Shown: positions 1-12,488 of the stretch, in pieces
Numbering within the stretch: the stretch's first letter is position 1
Layout of the letters: every line of letters begins with the position of its first letter
From: Glaciihabitans sp. dw_435
GTDB lineage: Bacteria; Actinomycetota; Actinomycetes; Actinomycetales; Microbacteriaceae
Length of the DNA: 53,887 nucleotides
Direction of reading: 5' to 3'
NCBI RefSeq assembly: GCF_018449675.1
Contig: NZ_JAAVUZ010000014.1
Coordinates: 1-53,887 of the forward strand
The notes under the pieces: model-generated
What the model was told of the DNA's origin: nothing
The model's input: only the letters and a program-made list of their open reading frames with translations
The model's database searches: none
Program-made: the position numbers and the translations under genes

Positions 1-272
1 CTCTTACCTGTCGACACCAACCCGGCCCACCCGAAAGTGTTCCGAACCGACTCGCCAGCTTTCGGGAGTGGATTTCATCACGAACCAAAGACAAGAACCG
101 TTACGAGAACGTCTTGAGTTTGATTGGACTTAGTCCCGCTTGAGGCCGGAAAGCTCTTCGGCTTTTCCGCACCTGTGGGGTGACAAGAGATGATATTACG
201 CGGCTTCTGAACAACGCGCAAATATCGTGCAACCCGGGCGCGTCGCGCCGGAGTTTCGCGAAATACTGCGCT
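1..272. other. Intergenic left edge, leader of an off-window unit
   Basis: No coding gene is convincing here. After the tyrS stop codon there is a small GC-rich palindrome at 237-249 that could help end tyrS transcription. It is followed on the minus strand by a good promoter (see 193-221) whose transcript would run out of the left edge. Inside that leader, 147-168 forms a short stem (GGAAA paired with TTTCC plus GC/GC around a six-base loop). I cannot identify the downstream gene. A ribosomal RNA operon next to tyrS is possible but no 16S sequence is inside the window. Confidence 0.4.
193..221 (-). promoter_or_regulatory. Sigma-70-type promoter firing out of the left edge
   Basis: On the minus strand a -35 TTGCGC (216-221) and a -10 TAATAT (193-198) are separated by exactly 17 bases. 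This is the best-matched -35/-10 pair I saw in the window. It lies downstream of tyrS and points away from it, so it must serve the next unit beyond position 1. Direct sequence evidence is the two hexamers; activity is inferred. Confidence 0.5.
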
Positions 273-1589
273 TTAATCCCGGGCCGCGACGGTGATGCCG
301 GCGAGCGTCTTCTTGCCACGGCGCAGAACGGCGAAGCGGTCGTGCAGCAGGCTCGCGCCCAGCTCGTCGGAGTCATCCGTCACTTTGACGTTGTTGAGGT
401 AGACGCCGCCCTGGGCGATGGCGCGACGGCCCTCCCCCAGGCTGGCGACGAGTCCACTGTCCACGAGCAGTTGGACCACCGACGTGGTGGCGGATGCTTC
501 GGCCTGGGGTAGCGCCGCAATCGCACTCGCGAGGGTCGTGGCATCCAGTGCCGCAAGATCACCCTGACCAAACAGCGCGGCAGCCGCTGCGATCGCCGCG
601 AGCGTTGCCTGCTCTCCGTGGATGAGGGTCGTCACCTCGTAGGCAAGGGTGCGCTGCGCCTCCCGCTTGAAGGGTTCGGTCTCCACTGCCTGCGCGAGAG
701 CATCGATCTGCGCGCGGGTCAGGAAGGTGAACACCTTGAGGCGGTCGATGACGTCCGCATCGTCGGTGTTGAGCCAGAACTGGTAGATCGCGTACGGACT
801 GGTGAGGTTCTCATCCAGCCAGATGGCATTGCCCTCGCTCTTACCGAACTTGCGCCCGTCGGAGTTGGTGATCAGCGGGGTGCCGATGGCGTGCGCCGAC
901 TCCCCCAGCGAACGCTTGATCAGGTCGACGCCGCTGGTGAGGTTGCCCCACTGGTCGGATCCGCCGGTCTGCAACACGCACCCGTACTCCATGTAGAGCT
1001 GACGGAAGTCGAGGCCCTGCAAAATCTGGTAACTGAATTCGGTGTAGCTGATGCCCTCGTCCGAGTTCAGCCGGGTACTCACGGCATCCTTCTTGAGCAT
1101 CGTCCCGACCCGGAAGTACTTACCGATGTCGCGCAGGAAGTCGATGGCCGACATCGGGGCCGTCCAGTCGAGGTTGTTCACCAGCCGCGCGGCATTCTCG
1201 CCCTCGAAACTGAGGAACTTCGAGACCTGCCCCTGCAGGTAGCCCACCCACTCGGCGACGACCTCGGGGGTGTTGAGCGTGCGCTCGGCGGTGGGACGCG
1301 GGTCGCCAATCAGCCCGGTGGACCCGCCGACAAGACCGAGCGGCTTGTGCCCGGCGAGCTGGAGCCTGCGCATGAGCAGCAGCTGCACGAAGTTGCCGAG
1401 GTGCAGGCTGGGCGCCGTCGGATCGAATCCGCAGTAGTACGTGATGGGAGGACCGGCGAGCAGTGCGCGCAGTTCGTCCTCGTTCGTCGACACGTGGATG
1501 AGGCCTCGCCACACGAGCTCGTCCCACAGATCGGGGAATGACGAGTCGTTACTCTGGCGGGCAAAGATTTCGGATGCGGGTGCAGACAC
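273..1589 (-). CDS. tyrS: Tyrosyl-tRNA synthetase
   Basis: Charges tRNA-Tyr with tyrosine in the cytoplasm. The 438-residue product has the class I aminoacyl-tRNA synthetase layout: a HIGH-type motif HLGN at residues 63-66, a KMSKS-type motif KFGKS at 247-251, and a C-terminal S4-like RNA-binding domain from about residue 370 to the end. Length is normal for bacterial TyrS. The GTG start lies 3 nt after the stop of the upstream DUF817 gene, so translation is probably coupled, although a TAGCCT hexamer 7 nt upstream could also give a leaderless transcript. Identity is firm. Confidence 0.97.
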   Translation of the reverse strand: MSAPASEIFARQSNDSSFPDLWDELVWRGLIHVSTNEDELRALLAGPPITYYCGFDPTAPSLHLGNFVQLLLMRRLQLAGHKPLGLVGGSTGLIGDPRPTAERTLNTPEVVAEWVGYLQGQVSKFLSFEGENAARLVNNLDWTAPMSAIDFLRDIGKYFRVGTMLKKDAVSTRLNSDEGISYTEFSYQILQGLDFRQLYMEYGCVLQTGGSDQWGNLTSGVDLIKRSLGESAHAIGTPLITNSDGRKFGKSEGNAIWLDENLTSPYAIYQFWLNTDDADVIDRLKVFTFLTRAQIDALAQAVETEPFKREAQRTLAYEVTTLIHGEQATLAAIAAAAALFGQGDLAALDATTLASAIAALPQAEASATTSVVQLLVDSGLVASLGEGRRAIAQGGVYLNNVKVTDDSDELGASLLHDRFAVLRRGKKTLAGITVAARD

Positions 1590-1592
1590 GCT

Positions 1593-2483
1593 TTACAGGC
1601 TATCGGCAATCTTCTTCTGCCCGGCGATGGCCGCGACGCCGGGTGGGCGCGGCGGATACACCCACGCCACCAGCACAACCGAAATGATCATGAGCAGGAA
1701 CCACGAGACCAGTTTGGTGAGGGGAACGAGTTCCCACCCGTCCTGCTGGTTGGGGTAGACCCAGGCGTTTGACCAGGTGGCGAGGTTTTCGGCGAGCCAG
1801 ATGAACACCGCCACCAGCAGGAAACCCAGGAGCAGAGGCATCCGCAGCGTCCGCCGGAAAACACGGAAGTGCATCACGCTGCGCCCAAACACCACCACGA
1901 CGACCGCCAGCAGCACCCAGCGGGAGTCCCAGATGAAGTGATGCGAGAAAAAGTTGAGGTAGATGACGGATGCCACGACCGCCGTGATCCAGCGGCGCGG
2001 GTAACGATCGAACCGCAGGTCGAAGAGTCTGTACACCCGCACCATGTACGAACCGACGGCGGCGTACATGAATCCGCTGAACAGGGGCACGGCGCCGACG
2101 CGCAGGATGCCGTCCGCGGCATACGACCAGGAGCCCACATCGGTTTTGAACAGTTCCATTCCCGTGCCCACGAGGTGGAAGAGAACGATGACCCGCAGTT
2201 CCCGCAGCGTCTCGAGCCGGGTCGCGACCATCACGATCTGAATGATGACCGCGGCAAGGGTGAGGGCATCATTGCGGGCCAGCGCCGCGGAGTCCGGATA
2301 CCAGAGCCTCGCGGCAATGAGTACCGCGAGAAGGACAGCACCGAAGATGCACGCCCACGCCTGTTTGGCCCCGAAGACGAGGAACTCGTCGACCGCGGCG
2401 CGCACCCCGCGCGCGGGCGACCGCAGCAGCAGCCGGTTCGCCCAGGCGTCGATCGACTGTTCGACGGGGGTGAAGCGCGCCAC
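1593..2483 (-). CDS. DUF817 family integral membrane protein
   Basis: A 296-residue polytopic membrane protein of the DUF817 (YoaT-like) family. At least seven hydrophobic segments are visible, with family features such as a conserved FFSHHFIWD stretch near residue 180 and a WLAENLATW segment near 235. Function is unknown for the family. The GTG start follows the glycosylase gene by only 2 nt and the stop is 3 nt before tyrS, so it is co-transcribed with both. The family call rests on sequence pattern recognition; no enzymatic motif is obvious. Confidence 0.85.
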   Translation of the reverse strand: MARFTPVEQSIDAWANRLLLRSPARGVRAAVDEFLVFGAKQAWACIFGAVLLAVLIAARLWYPDSAALARNDALTLAAVIIQIVMVATRLETLRELRVIVLFHLVGTGMELFKTDVGSWSYAADGILRVGAVPLFSGFMYAAVGSYMVRVYRLFDLRFDRYPRRWITAVVASVIYLNFFSHHFIWDSRWVLLAVVVVVFGRSVMHFRVFRRTLRMPLLLGFLLVAVFIWLAENLATWSNAWVYPNQQDGWELVPLTKLVSWFLLMIISVVLVAWVYPPRPPGVAAIAGQKKIADSL

Positions 2484-2485
2484 CG

Positions 2486-3076
2486 TCAGGACCGTTTCTT
2501 GGGGACGTGCGCCTTGTACGGCAATACCGTCGGGTCTCCCGGTATCCAGAACCGCCAGGGGAACGCGGCGGTTCCCCCGGCGCCGGAGACTCCGGTGCGC
2601 GGACCCTGCTCGAACGGGGACGGCGTCGCCGGAAACTCGAGCGCGAAGTCGGGACCGGCAAGATCGGCGCCGTTCATCGCGAGCGTGAGGTCCATGGCGA
2701 CGGCGAGCCGGGCGGGGCCGCGGGCAAGATCCGTATCAACCTTCGATGACGTTCGCCGCAGGCGCGCGAGTTCGATTCCATCGACGATTTCGCCGGCGCG
2801 CAGCAGGACGGCGGATGATTCGCCGTCGGGTGAGCACACGATGTTGGCGCACACGTGCATCCCATAGGTGAAGTAGGTGTAGAGGTGTCCCGGTTCACCC
2901 CACATCACGGAGTTGCGCGGGGTCTTGCCCCGGAAGGAGTGCGATCCGGGATCCACGTCGCTGAGGTATGCCTCGACTTCGGTGATGCGCAGCGTGACGT
3001 CCCGGTGCGTGAACAGGGCGCCGAGCAGCAGCGGGGCGACCTCCACCGACGGGCGGCGAAGCAGCTCGCGATCCAT
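2486..3076 (-). CDS. DNA-3-methyladenine glycosylase (AAG/Mpg family)
   Basis: Removes alkylated purines such as 3-methyladenine and hypoxanthine from DNA to start base excision repair. The 196-residue protein has the AAG fold signature with [19 protein letters not shown] near residues 32-50, carrying the catalytic glutamate region, and later [20 protein letters not shown] and ARGPARL. An in-frame start 90 nt upstream would add 30 arginine-rich residues unlike the family, so the ATG at 3076 giving MDRELL was chosen. It begins 8 nt after the stop of the small membrane peptide gene, placing it at the end of the arginine operon. Confidence 0.92.
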   Translation of the reverse strand: MDRELLRRPSVEVAPLLLGALFTHRDVTLRITEVEAYLSDVDPGSHSFRGKTPRNSVMWGEPGHLYTYFTYGMHVCANIVCSPDGESSAVLLRAGEIVDGIELARLRRTSSKVDTDLARGPARLAVAMDLTLAMNGADLAGPDFALEFPATPSPFEQGPRTGVSGAGGTAAFPWRFWIPGDPTVLPYKAHVPKKRS

Positions 3077-3084
3077 CGGGCGCC

Positions 3085-5855
<2,771 letters not shown>

Positions 5856-7091
5856 TTACGTGTTTCTCCAACCAGAATGAGTGACCCCAATACTACCGGC
5901 GCGGTCGGAGCGCTCTGGCTCATCTCCGATCGACGCCGTGGGCTGTGCGAACCCGGACGGACGCGCGACGATTGCCGCTGCCCGTCTCGAGACAGATGTG
6001 AGGACTCTCTCCAGTGGTCCCCTGCCGAGCAGGAGGGTCCACACGGAACAGAAGACCAGGGTGCCGACCGTGAGCCACCAGAAAATGGCGGCGTTATTGC
6101 TCCCCTGCGTCCAGTAGTCGCGGCCCAGCAGCGACAGGGCGACCAACTGACCGGAGTAGGCGGTGAGCGCCATTGCGCCGGTCGCCGCGACGGGAAAGAG
6201 GATGTACCGCAGCGGGCGGGCGATCAGCAGGCACAGGCCGATTACGGCCATCGCGAATCCAGCCGCACCGACAACCTCGAACGGGCTGCCGCTGTGCGGG
6301 GCGATCGTCGCAAACGACCGGAGGTCGAGAAGACCGGCCCAGTCCTCGGCGTAGGCGCCGCCCTGTGGCACGTCGAACCGACCGACGGCCGTGACAAGGA
6401 GTGCTCCGGCGCCGTATCCGAGCACGGAAATTCCGGTGCCGACCACCAGGAGGCGCAGCTGGGTGAGTCGGGACGCGAGGTCCAACCGGCCGATCGCGAG
6501 CCCCGCCACGACAAAGGCGATCCACACCAGTGCCGGATAAATGCCCGTGAGCGTCAGATCGCCGATCTCCGAGGGCTGCCCGCCGCTCAGCGACAGGGCG
6601 CTCGCTCCCATGTAGCGCACCACCGGCATCACCACGGCGAGCACCCCGGCGAGAACGAACAGACGGCGCGGACGCACGCGCACGAGAGGCAGGGCGAGGA
6701 CGAACATCACGGCGTAGTACTCGAGGATCACGTAGACATTGGTGCCGAGCGCGGTAAGCACTCCGCCCAGCACGAACAGCAGGGCCGCGCGCACGAGGAT
6801 GCGCACCCTCGCCTGCACGAGGGGCACGCCATCGACGGGCGTGCGGCCCCCGGTGATGATGGCAATGGAGATGCCCGCCAGTGTGGCGAAGAGCACGGCG
6901 GACCGTCCGTTAACGAGATCGACCCAGGTCGAGGCATCCACCCAGTCGAATTCGTCGGTGAGCAGCGTGTGCGCGGCGAACATGCCGATGATCGCCAGTC
7001 CCCGGGCAAGATCGAGCCCGGCGATGCGGTCGCTGCCGAACAGCGACCGCGTGCGCCGGGGAGTGGCCGCTACTGCTGGGAGAGCAGCCAC
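5856..7091 (-). CDS. Multispanning acyltransferase-like membrane protein (HGSNAT/DUF418 type)
   Basis: A 411-residue protein with about ten hydrophobic segments. The N-terminus (RIAGLDLARGLAIIGMFAAH near residues 22-41) matches the conserved opening of heparan-alpha-glucosaminide N-acetyltransferase-like/DUF1624 proteins, and the C-terminal part resembles DUF418. Such proteins are thought to move acyl groups across the membrane; no substrate can be named here. The GTG start overlaps argF by 22 nt and the stop abuts argG, so it is embedded in the arginine operon at the place where other actinobacteria carry argR. A role in arginine metabolism is not established. Confidence 0.8.
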   Translation of the reverse strand: MAALPAVAATPRRTRSLFGSDRIAGLDLARGLAIIGMFAAHTLLTDEFDWVDASTWVDLVNGRSAVLFATLAGISIAIITGGRTPVDGVPLVQARVRILVRAALLFVLGGVLTALGTNVYVILEYYAVMFVLALPLVRVRPRRLFVLAGVLAVVMPVVRYMGASALSLSGGQPSEIGDLTLTGIYPALVWIAFVVAGLAIGRLDLASRLTQLRLLVVGTGISVLGYGAGALLVTAVGRFDVPQGGAYAEDWAGLLDLRSFATIAPHSGSPFEVVGAAGFAMAVIGLCLLIARPLRYILFPVAATGAMALTAYSGQLVALSLLGRDYWTQGSNNAAIFWWLTVGTLVFCSVWTLLLGRGPLERVLTSVSRRAAAIVARPSGFAQPTASIGDEPERSDRAGSIGVTHSGWRNT

Positions 7092-7993
7092 ACCATCAGC
7101 GCCTTCTGCGCGTGCAGACGGTTCTCGGCCTCATCCCAGATGACGCTCTGCGGGCCGTCAATGACGTCGGCCGTGACCTCGTAGCCGCGGTCGGCGGGGA
7201 GGCAGTGCATGAACAGGGCGTCGGGCTTTGCCTGCGCCATGAGCGCGGAGTCAACGCGGTAGTCGCCAAAGGTGGCGATGCGTTCGGCCTTCTCGGCCTC
7301 CTTGCCCATGGAGACCCAGGTGTCCGTGACGACAACGTCGGCCCCGGCGACGGCGGCTGCCGCGTCGGTGAACAGCTCGACGGAGCCTCCGGACGCGGTG
7401 GCCCGGGCTTCGGCATCGGCGACGACCGAGGCATCCGGTGCATAGCTCGCCGGGGAAGCGACACGCACGTGGATGCCGGCGACAGCGCAGGCCAGGAGGT
7501 AGGACTGCGCCATGTTGCTTGCACCGTCGCCGAGGAAGGTGACGGTGAGGCCCTGCAGCTCGCCGCGGTGCTCCCGGATGGTGAGCAAATCGGCCAGCAG
7601 CTGACAGGGGTGAAACTCGTCGCTCAGCGCGTTGACGACGGGAACGGTGGTTCCGGCCGCCATCTCGACGAGTCCCGACTGGGCGTAGGTGCGCCAGACG
7701 ATGGCGGCGACCTGGCGCTCAAGAACGCGCGCGGTGTCTCCCGCTGTTTCCTTGCCCCCGAGCTGGCTGTTGGCGGTGGAGATGATGAGGGGGATGCCTC
7801 CGAGGTCCGCGATTCCGACGGCGAAGCTCACCCGGGTGCGGGTGGACGACTTGTCGAAGATCACGGCGACGGTCTGCGGACCGGCGAGCGGACGCGTGCC
7901 AAAGCGGTCTTTCTTCAGCTCGACCGCGAGGTCGAGGATGGTGTTCTGCTCGGCCTGGGTCAGGTCGTCGTCGCGAAGAAAGTGCCGGGTCAT
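7070..7993 (-). CDS. argF: Ornithine carbamoyltransferase
   Basis: Transfers the carbamoyl group of carbamoyl phosphate to ornithine, giving citrulline. The 307-residue protein has the carbamoyl-phosphate loop STRTR at residues 50-54, FHPCQ at 127-131 and the ornithine-side HCLP motif at 263-266. ATG start overlaps the argD stop by 4 nt (ATGA), so expression is coupled. The 3' end overlaps the acyltransferase-like gene by 22 nt. No argR follows it, unlike the mycobacterial order. Confidence 0.97.
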   Translation of the reverse strand: MTRHFLRDDDLTQAEQNTILDLAVELKKDRFGTRPLAGPQTVAVIFDKSSTRTRVSFAVGIADLGGIPLIISTANSQLGGKETAGDTARVLERQVAAIVWRTYAQSGLVEMAAGTTVPVVNALSDEFHPCQLLADLLTIREHRGELQGLTVTFLGDGASNMAQSYLLACAVAGIHVRVASPASYAPDASVVADAEARATASGGSVELFTDAAAAVAGADVVVTDTWVSMGKEAEKAERIATFGDYRVDSALMAQAKPDALFMHCLPADRGYEVTADVIDGPQSVIWDEAENRLHAQKALMVWLLSQQ

Positions 7994-9207
7994 GATGTTG
8001 CCTCCAGGGCCTGGGTGAAGATGGCGATGAATTCCGCTACCTCGGCGTCGCCGATGATGAGCGGGGGTGCGATGCGGATGCTGGTGTCGTTCGCGGCGTT
8101 GATGATGAGGCCGAGCTCGAGGGCCTTCGTCGAGATGCGGTGCGCGACGGGTTCGGTGAGGCCGATGCCGAGCAGCAGCCCGGCACCGCGGACCTCGGCG
8201 ACGAGGGGCGAGTTGAGCGCCTCGATACCGGCACGGATCTCGGCGCCGCGCTGCACGGCGTTCTCGATGAGTCCGGCGCTTTCGATCTCGCCGAGCACCG
8301 CGTTGGCGGCGGCGGTGGCGAGCGGGTTACCACCGAAGGTGCTGCCGTGCTGGCCGGTCGCGAAGAGGTCGGATGCCTCGCCGAACGTGATGAGGGCGCC
8401 GATGGGTACCCCTCCCGCGATTCCCTTGGCAACCGCGATCGCATCAGGAACGATGCCCGCACGCTGGAACGAGAACCAGGCGCCGGTTCTGCCGACCCCC
8501 GTCTGGATTTCGTCGAGGATGAGGAGAGCTCCGTGCTTCGTTGTCAGTTCGCGCGCACGTTTCAGGTACCCCTCGGGCAGCTCGATGACGCCGGCCTCCC
8601 CCTTGATGGGTTCGACCACCAGGGCGGCAACGGTATCGTCTATCGCCGCTTCGAGCGCCGCGATCGTCGAATCGATGTGCACGATGCCCGGGATGAGCGG
8701 CTCGAACGCGTCCCGCAGTGCGGGCTTGCCCGTCAGGGACAGCGATCCCATCGTGCGTCCGTGGAACGAGTTGTTGAGCGCGAGCACGCGCTTGCGACCC
8801 TTGTTGAGGCGCGACAGCTTGAGCGCCGCCTCGATCGCTTCCGCCCCGGAGTTGCCGAAGTACACCCGGCCGCGATCGCCCGCACCCGTGATGCGGCGCA
8901 GGCGCTCGGCCAGCTCGATCTGGGGAGGCGTGGCGAAGTAGTTGGAGACGTGCGCGATGGCGGAGATCTGTGTGGTCACGGCCTCGACGAGCACCGGGTG
9001 CGCGTGACCGAGCGCGTTGACCGCGATGCCCGCGAGGAAGTCGAGGTACCTGACGCCCTCGGAATCCCAGACATAGGCACCCTCCCCGCGCACCAGCAGG
9101 CGCAGCGGGGCGGGAGCCGAGCCCATCATGGCCGTGCGGTAGCGCTGCGGCCAGGGGGTGTCGGTTGCACCGTCGATATCGGTGGAGATGAATTCGTCGT
9201 TTGTCAT
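7990..9207 (-). CDS. argD: Acetylornithine aminotransferase
   Basis: Pyridoxal-phosphate enzyme that aminates N-acetylglutamate semialdehyde to N-acetylornithine. The 405-residue protein is a class III aminotransferase with [14 protein letters not shown] near 117-130, [12 protein letters not shown] at 231-242 and the PLP lysine in AVAKG (K261). An upstream in-frame start would add 40 residues overlapping argB; the ATG at 9207 forms an ATGA overlap with the argB stop, the junction type used throughout this operon, so it was chosen. Confidence 0.96.
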   Translation of the reverse strand: MTNDEFISTDIDGATDTPWPQRYRTAMMGSAPAPLRLLVRGEGAYVWDSEGVRYLDFLAGIAVNALGHAHPVLVEAVTTQISAIAHVSNYFATPPQIELAERLRRITGAGDRGRVYFGNSGAEAIEAALKLSRLNKGRKRVLALNNSFHGRTMGSLSLTGKPALRDAFEPLIPGIVHIDSTIAALEAAIDDTVAALVVEPIKGEAGVIELPEGYLKRARELTTKHGALLILDEIQTGVGRTGAWFSFQRAGIVPDAIAVAKGIAGGVPIGALITFGEASDLFATGQHGSTFGGNPLATAAANAVLGEIESAGLIENAVQRGAEIRAGIEALNSPLVAEVRGAGLLLGIGLTEPVAHRISTKALELGLIINAANDTSIRIAPPLIIGDAEVAEFIAIFTQALEATS

Positions 9208-10124
9208 GCGGAGACTACCTCGGTTCCAATTCCCTGCTGCGTAAATACTTCGAGCAGGATCGAGTGCGGAATGCGCCCGTCGATGATGGCGGCTTTCGCC
9301 ACGCCTCCGTCGACGGCCTCTAGGCACGCTGTCATTTTGGGGATCATGCCGGACTCCAGTGACGGCAACAACTGCGTCAGTTCGTCGGCATGAATAACCG
9401 AGACGAGGGAGTCGCGATTGGGCCAGTCGCTGTAGAGACCGGCGACGTCCGTGAGAATCACGAGCTTCGCGGCTCCGAGGGCGACGGCCAGTGCTGACGC
9501 GGCCGAATCGGCGTTGATGTTGAGCGATTGGCCGGGCACGTCGATGTCCGGAGCGATCGAGGAGACCACCGGGATGAATCCGGCGTCGAGCTGGGCGAGC
9601 ACGATGGACGGGTCAACCTCCACCACATCACCGACGAGGCCGAGGTCGACGAGTTCTCCGTCGACCATGGCACCGCGACGACGGCCGCCAAACAGGTTCG
9701 CGGTCTCTCCCGACAGTCCCACAGCGAGCGGTCCCCCGTCGGCGGTGGTCGCGTGCGCGTTCAGCATGTCGACGAGACCCGCGTTCACCTCACCCACGAG
9801 CACGTCGCGCACCACGTCGATGGCGTCGACCGTCGTGACGCGATACCCGCCCTGGAATTGACTCGGGATGCCCCGGCGGGCGAGTTCCGCGGAAATCTGC
9901 GGGCCACCCCCGTGCACGATCACCGGGCGGATGCCCACGTAGTGCAGGTACGCCATGTCCTCGGCAAATGACTCCTTCAGCGAGTCATCCACCATCGCAT
10001 TTCCACCGAACTTGATGACGATGGTCTGCCCGGCGAAGCGCTTGAGCCAGGGAAGCGACTCGATGAGCACCGAGGCTTTGGCCGACGCGTCCAGCGCCGA
10101 ACCGGAATCGTCTGCCTCACTCAT
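9204..10124 (-). CDS. argB: Acetylglutamate kinase
   Basis: Phosphorylates N-acetylglutamate, usually the feedback-controlled step when the acetyl group is recycled by ArgJ. The 306-residue amino acid kinase-fold protein has KFGGNAM at residues 38-44, the glycine-rich VHGGGPQIS near 75, and LGVGGEIN-like nucleotide-site sequence further on. The ATG overlaps the argJ stop by 4 nt and the gene ends in an ATGA overlap with argD. Its N-terminal extension of about 25 residues before the kinase core is as seen in arginine-sensitive enzymes; inhibition by arginine is inferred, not shown. Confidence 0.95.
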   Translation of the reverse strand: MSEADDSGSALDASAKASVLIESLPWLKRFAGQTIVIKFGGNAMVDDSLKESFAEDMAYLHYVGIRPVIVHGGGPQISAELARRGIPSQFQGGYRVTTVDAIDVVRDVLVGEVNAGLVDMLNAHATTADGGPLAVGLSGETANLFGGRRRGAMVDGELVDLGLVGDVVEVDPSIVLAQLDAGFIPVVSSIAPDIDVPGQSLNINADSAASALAVALGAAKLVILTDVAGLYSDWPNRDSLVSVIHADELTQLLPSLESGMIPKMTACLEAVDGGVAKAAIIDGRIPHSILLEVFTQQGIGTEVVSA

Positions 10125-11266
10125 GAGCTGTACGCGCTGTTCTCGTGCACGTAATCGTGGGTGAGGTCGTTCGTCCAGATCGTCGCCTCGCGCGTGCCGG
10201 CCTTGAGGTCGATGAGCACGTGCACCGCCCGCGGGGTCAGGTCGACGAGGTCGCGGGACTGGCCGGGCTCCCCCGATACGCAGACCGCGATGCCGTTGAT
10301 CGACACGTCGATGACGTAGGGGTCGAAGGTTGCCTGCGTGGTCCCGACGGCGGCGAGCACGCGGCCCCAGTTGGGGTCGTTGCCGAAGACCGCGGCCTTG
10401 AAGAGGTTGTTGCGGGCGACGGCACGACCGACCTCGACGGCGTCCTCTTCGGACTCGGCGTTGATGGTCTCGATCGCGATGTCGTGGCTGGAGCCCTCCG
10501 CGTCTGCCTGCAGCTGCAGGGCGAGGTCGCGGCAGATCGCGGTGACGGCGCCGGTGAACTCGATGACGGACGGGGTCACTCCCGACGCGCCGCTGGCCAT
10601 GAGCGTGACCTGGTCGTTGGTCGACATACAGCCGTCGGAGTCGAGGCGGTCGAAGGTGATGCGGGTGGCGGCGCGCAGTGCGGTGTCGAGCACGTCCGCG
10701 GGCAGGTCGGCGTCGGTGGTGATGACCACGAGCATGGTGGCGAGCCCGGGAGCGAGCATTCCGGCGCCCTTGGCCATGCCACCGATGGTCCAGCCGTTGC
10801 CTTCGACGATGGAACGCTTGGGCTTGCTGTCGGTGGTCATGATGGCGAGGGATGCGTCGATGCCGCCGTCATCCGTCAGCGTGCTTGCCTCTACCCCTGC
10901 GAGGATCTTGTCCAGCGGGAGCTGTTCGCCGATCAGTCCCGTGGAGCAGACGAGCACGTCACCGGCGGAGACGCCCAGCTTTGTGGCGACTGCCTCGGCC
11001 GTCGCGTGGGTGGTCTGGAATCCCTGGGTGCCCGTGTAGCAGTTGGCTCCCCCGGAGTTGAGAACGACGGCGGAGACCACACCGTCGGCGATGACCTGTT
11101 GCGACCACAGGATCGGGTTCGCCTTGGCCCGGTTGCTCGTGAAGACGACGGCCGCTGCCTGGCTCGGCCCCTGGTTTGAGACGATGGCGATGTCCTTGCC
11201 GCCGCTGTGCTTGAGACCTGCCTCGACGCCTGAAGCGACAAAGCCCTTCGCGTGTGTGACGCTCAC
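10121..11266 (-). CDS. argJ: Bifunctional ornithine acetyltransferase/N-acetylglutamate synthase
   Basis: Recycles the acetyl group from N-acetylornithine to glutamate. The 381-residue precursor contains the self-cleavage site [10 protein letters not shown], with cleavage expected between A176 and T177 so that the threonine becomes the nucleophile of the beta chain. Presence of argJ means the operon encodes the cyclic arginine pathway. Whether it also uses acetyl-CoA cannot be told from sequence. ATG start overlaps argC by 4 nt. Confidence 0.96.
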   Translation of the reverse strand: MSVTHAKGFVASGVEAGLKHSGGKDIAIVSNQGPSQAAAVVFTSNRAKANPILWSQQVIADGVVSAVVLNSGGANCYTGTQGFQTTHATAEAVATKLGVSAGDVLVCSTGLIGEQLPLDKILAGVEASTLTDDGGIDASLAIMTTDSKPKRSIVEGNGWTIGGMAKGAGMLAPGLATMLVVITTDADLPADVLDTALRAATRITFDRLDSDGCMSTNDQVTLMASGASGVTPSVIEFTGAVTAICRDLALQLQADAEGSSHDIAIETINAESEEDAVEVGRAVARNNLFKAAVFGNDPNWGRVLAAVGTTQATFDPYVIDVSINGIAVCVSGEPGQSRDLVDLTPRAVHVLIDLKAGTREATIWTNDLTHDYVHENSAYSS

Positions 11267-12309
11267 GGGGCGACTCCATTCGTTGTCAGTCCGGCCTGTT
11301 CCGGAAGGCCGAGGGCGATGTTGGCGCTCTGAATCGCGGCGCCCGCCGTTCCCTTGACCAGGTTGTCGATCGCGGTGATGGTGGTGACGCGGCGGCTGAC
11401 CTCGTCGACCGCGAGGCCGATGAGCGCCGTGTTGGCGCCCACGGTGTCGGCGGTGCGGGGGTACTCGCCCGCGGGAAGAAGGTGCACAAACGGTTCATCC
11501 GCGTAGGCAATCTCGAACGCCGACCGCACGTCGGCGGCGCTCACGCCGGGCGCGAGCCGGGCGGTTGACGTGGCGAGGATGCCCCGCGACATCGGCACGA
11601 GCATGGGGGTAAAGGAGACGGTGACCCCCACGCCTCCCGCGGCGGTGAGGTTCTGGCGGATTTCGGGGGTGTGACGGTGGGTTCCCCCGACGCCGTAGGC
11701 GTAGGAGGAGCCGAGAATCTCGCTCGCGAGCAGGTTGACCTTCAGCGTCTTGCCCGCGCCGGACGGTCCAACGGCGAGCACGGCGACGATGTCCTCGGGC
11801 TCGAGCACCCCGGCGCGAATACCGGGGGCGAGGCCGAGGGAAATCGCGGTGACGTTGCAGCCGGGGACGGCGATGCGGGTTGCACCGACGATGGACTCAC
11901 GCTGGCGCGAGCCATCCGCCAGCACCAATTCCGGCATGCCGTATGTCCACGCGCCGAAATACTCGCCGCCGTAGAACGCGGCCCAGTCGGACTCGCTCGT
12001 CAGACGGTGGTCGGCTCCGCAGTCGATGACGAGCGTGTCGTCGGCAAGCTGCGCGGTGATCTCGCCCGACTTTCCGTGGGGAAGGGCGAGGAAAACTACG
12101 TCGTGACCGGCAAGATTCGCGGCGGTGGTCTCGACGAGGGTCAGATGCGCGAGGGAGCGCAGGTGGGGTTGCAGCGCGATGAGCGGCTGTCCCGCATTGG
12201 AGAACGCCGTCACGGTTGTGACGGTGAATTCGGGGTGGTCGGCGAGGATACGCAGAAGCTCACCACCGGCGTAGCCGCTAGCACCAGCGACGGCAACGGA
12301 AAGAGACAT
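11263..12309 (-). CDS. argC: N-acetyl-gamma-glutamyl-phosphate reductase
   Basis: NADPH-dependent reduction of N-acetylglutamyl phosphate to the semialdehyde. The 348-residue protein has the dinucleotide-binding [12 protein letters not shown] at residues 9-20 and the catalytic cysteine in VPGCNVTA (C151). It is the first gene of the arginine operon. Upstream there is no good ribosome binding site, but TAAGGT lies 6 nt before the ATG, suggesting a leaderless operon transcript. A 16-bp palindrome lies further upstream at 12370-12385. Confidence 0.96.
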   Translation of the reverse strand: MSLSVAVAGASGYAGGELLRILADHPEFTVTTVTAFSNAGQPLIALQPHLRSLAHLTLVETTAANLAGHDVVFLALPHGKSGEITAQLADDTLVIDCGADHRLTSESDWAAFYGGEYFGAWTYGMPELVLADGSRQRESIVGATRIAVPGCNVTAISLGLAPGIRAGVLEPEDIVAVLAVGPSGAGKTLKVNLLASEILGSSYAYGVGGTHRHTPEIRQNLTAAGGVGVTVSFTPMLVPMSRGILATSTARLAPGVSAADVRSAFEIAYADEPFVHLLPAGEYPRTADTVGANTALIGLAVDEVSRRVTTITAIDNLVKGTAGAAIQSANIALGLPEQAGLTTNGVAP

Positions 12310-12315
12310 GGCTCT

Positions 12316-12321
12316 ACCTTA
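12316..12321 (-). promoter_or_regulatory. Putative -10 box for leaderless argC operon transcript
   Basis: TAAGGT on the minus strand, 6 nt before the argC ATG. No clear -35 is present. An alternative -10 is TAGAAT at 12340-12345, which would give a short leader. Confidence 0.45.
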
Positions 12322-12369
12322 GGGTTCGATCGGACGGGGATTCTAAGGCTGCGGCGGCGCTACGCACGA

Positions 12370-12385
12370 TGCTGAGAGTTCAGCA
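12370..12385. promoter_or_regulatory. 16-bp palindrome upstream of argC, candidate operator
   Basis: TGCTGA-GAGT-TCAGCA is a perfect 6-bp inverted repeat with a 4-bp spacer, about 50 bases above the presumed -10 of the arginine operon. Its geometry is operator-like. It is not the classical ARG box, whose arms (TGAAT and ATTCA) are closer together. Confidence 0.35.
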
Positions 12386-12488
12386 CGCTGGAAACCAGCG
12401 GCGGGGCGTCGCCTAGAGTCGGCGCGCGCGGATGGTGCGGCGGTGAAGCTCGCCCGATCGCACTACGCGGATGTCCATCGCTCGACCT

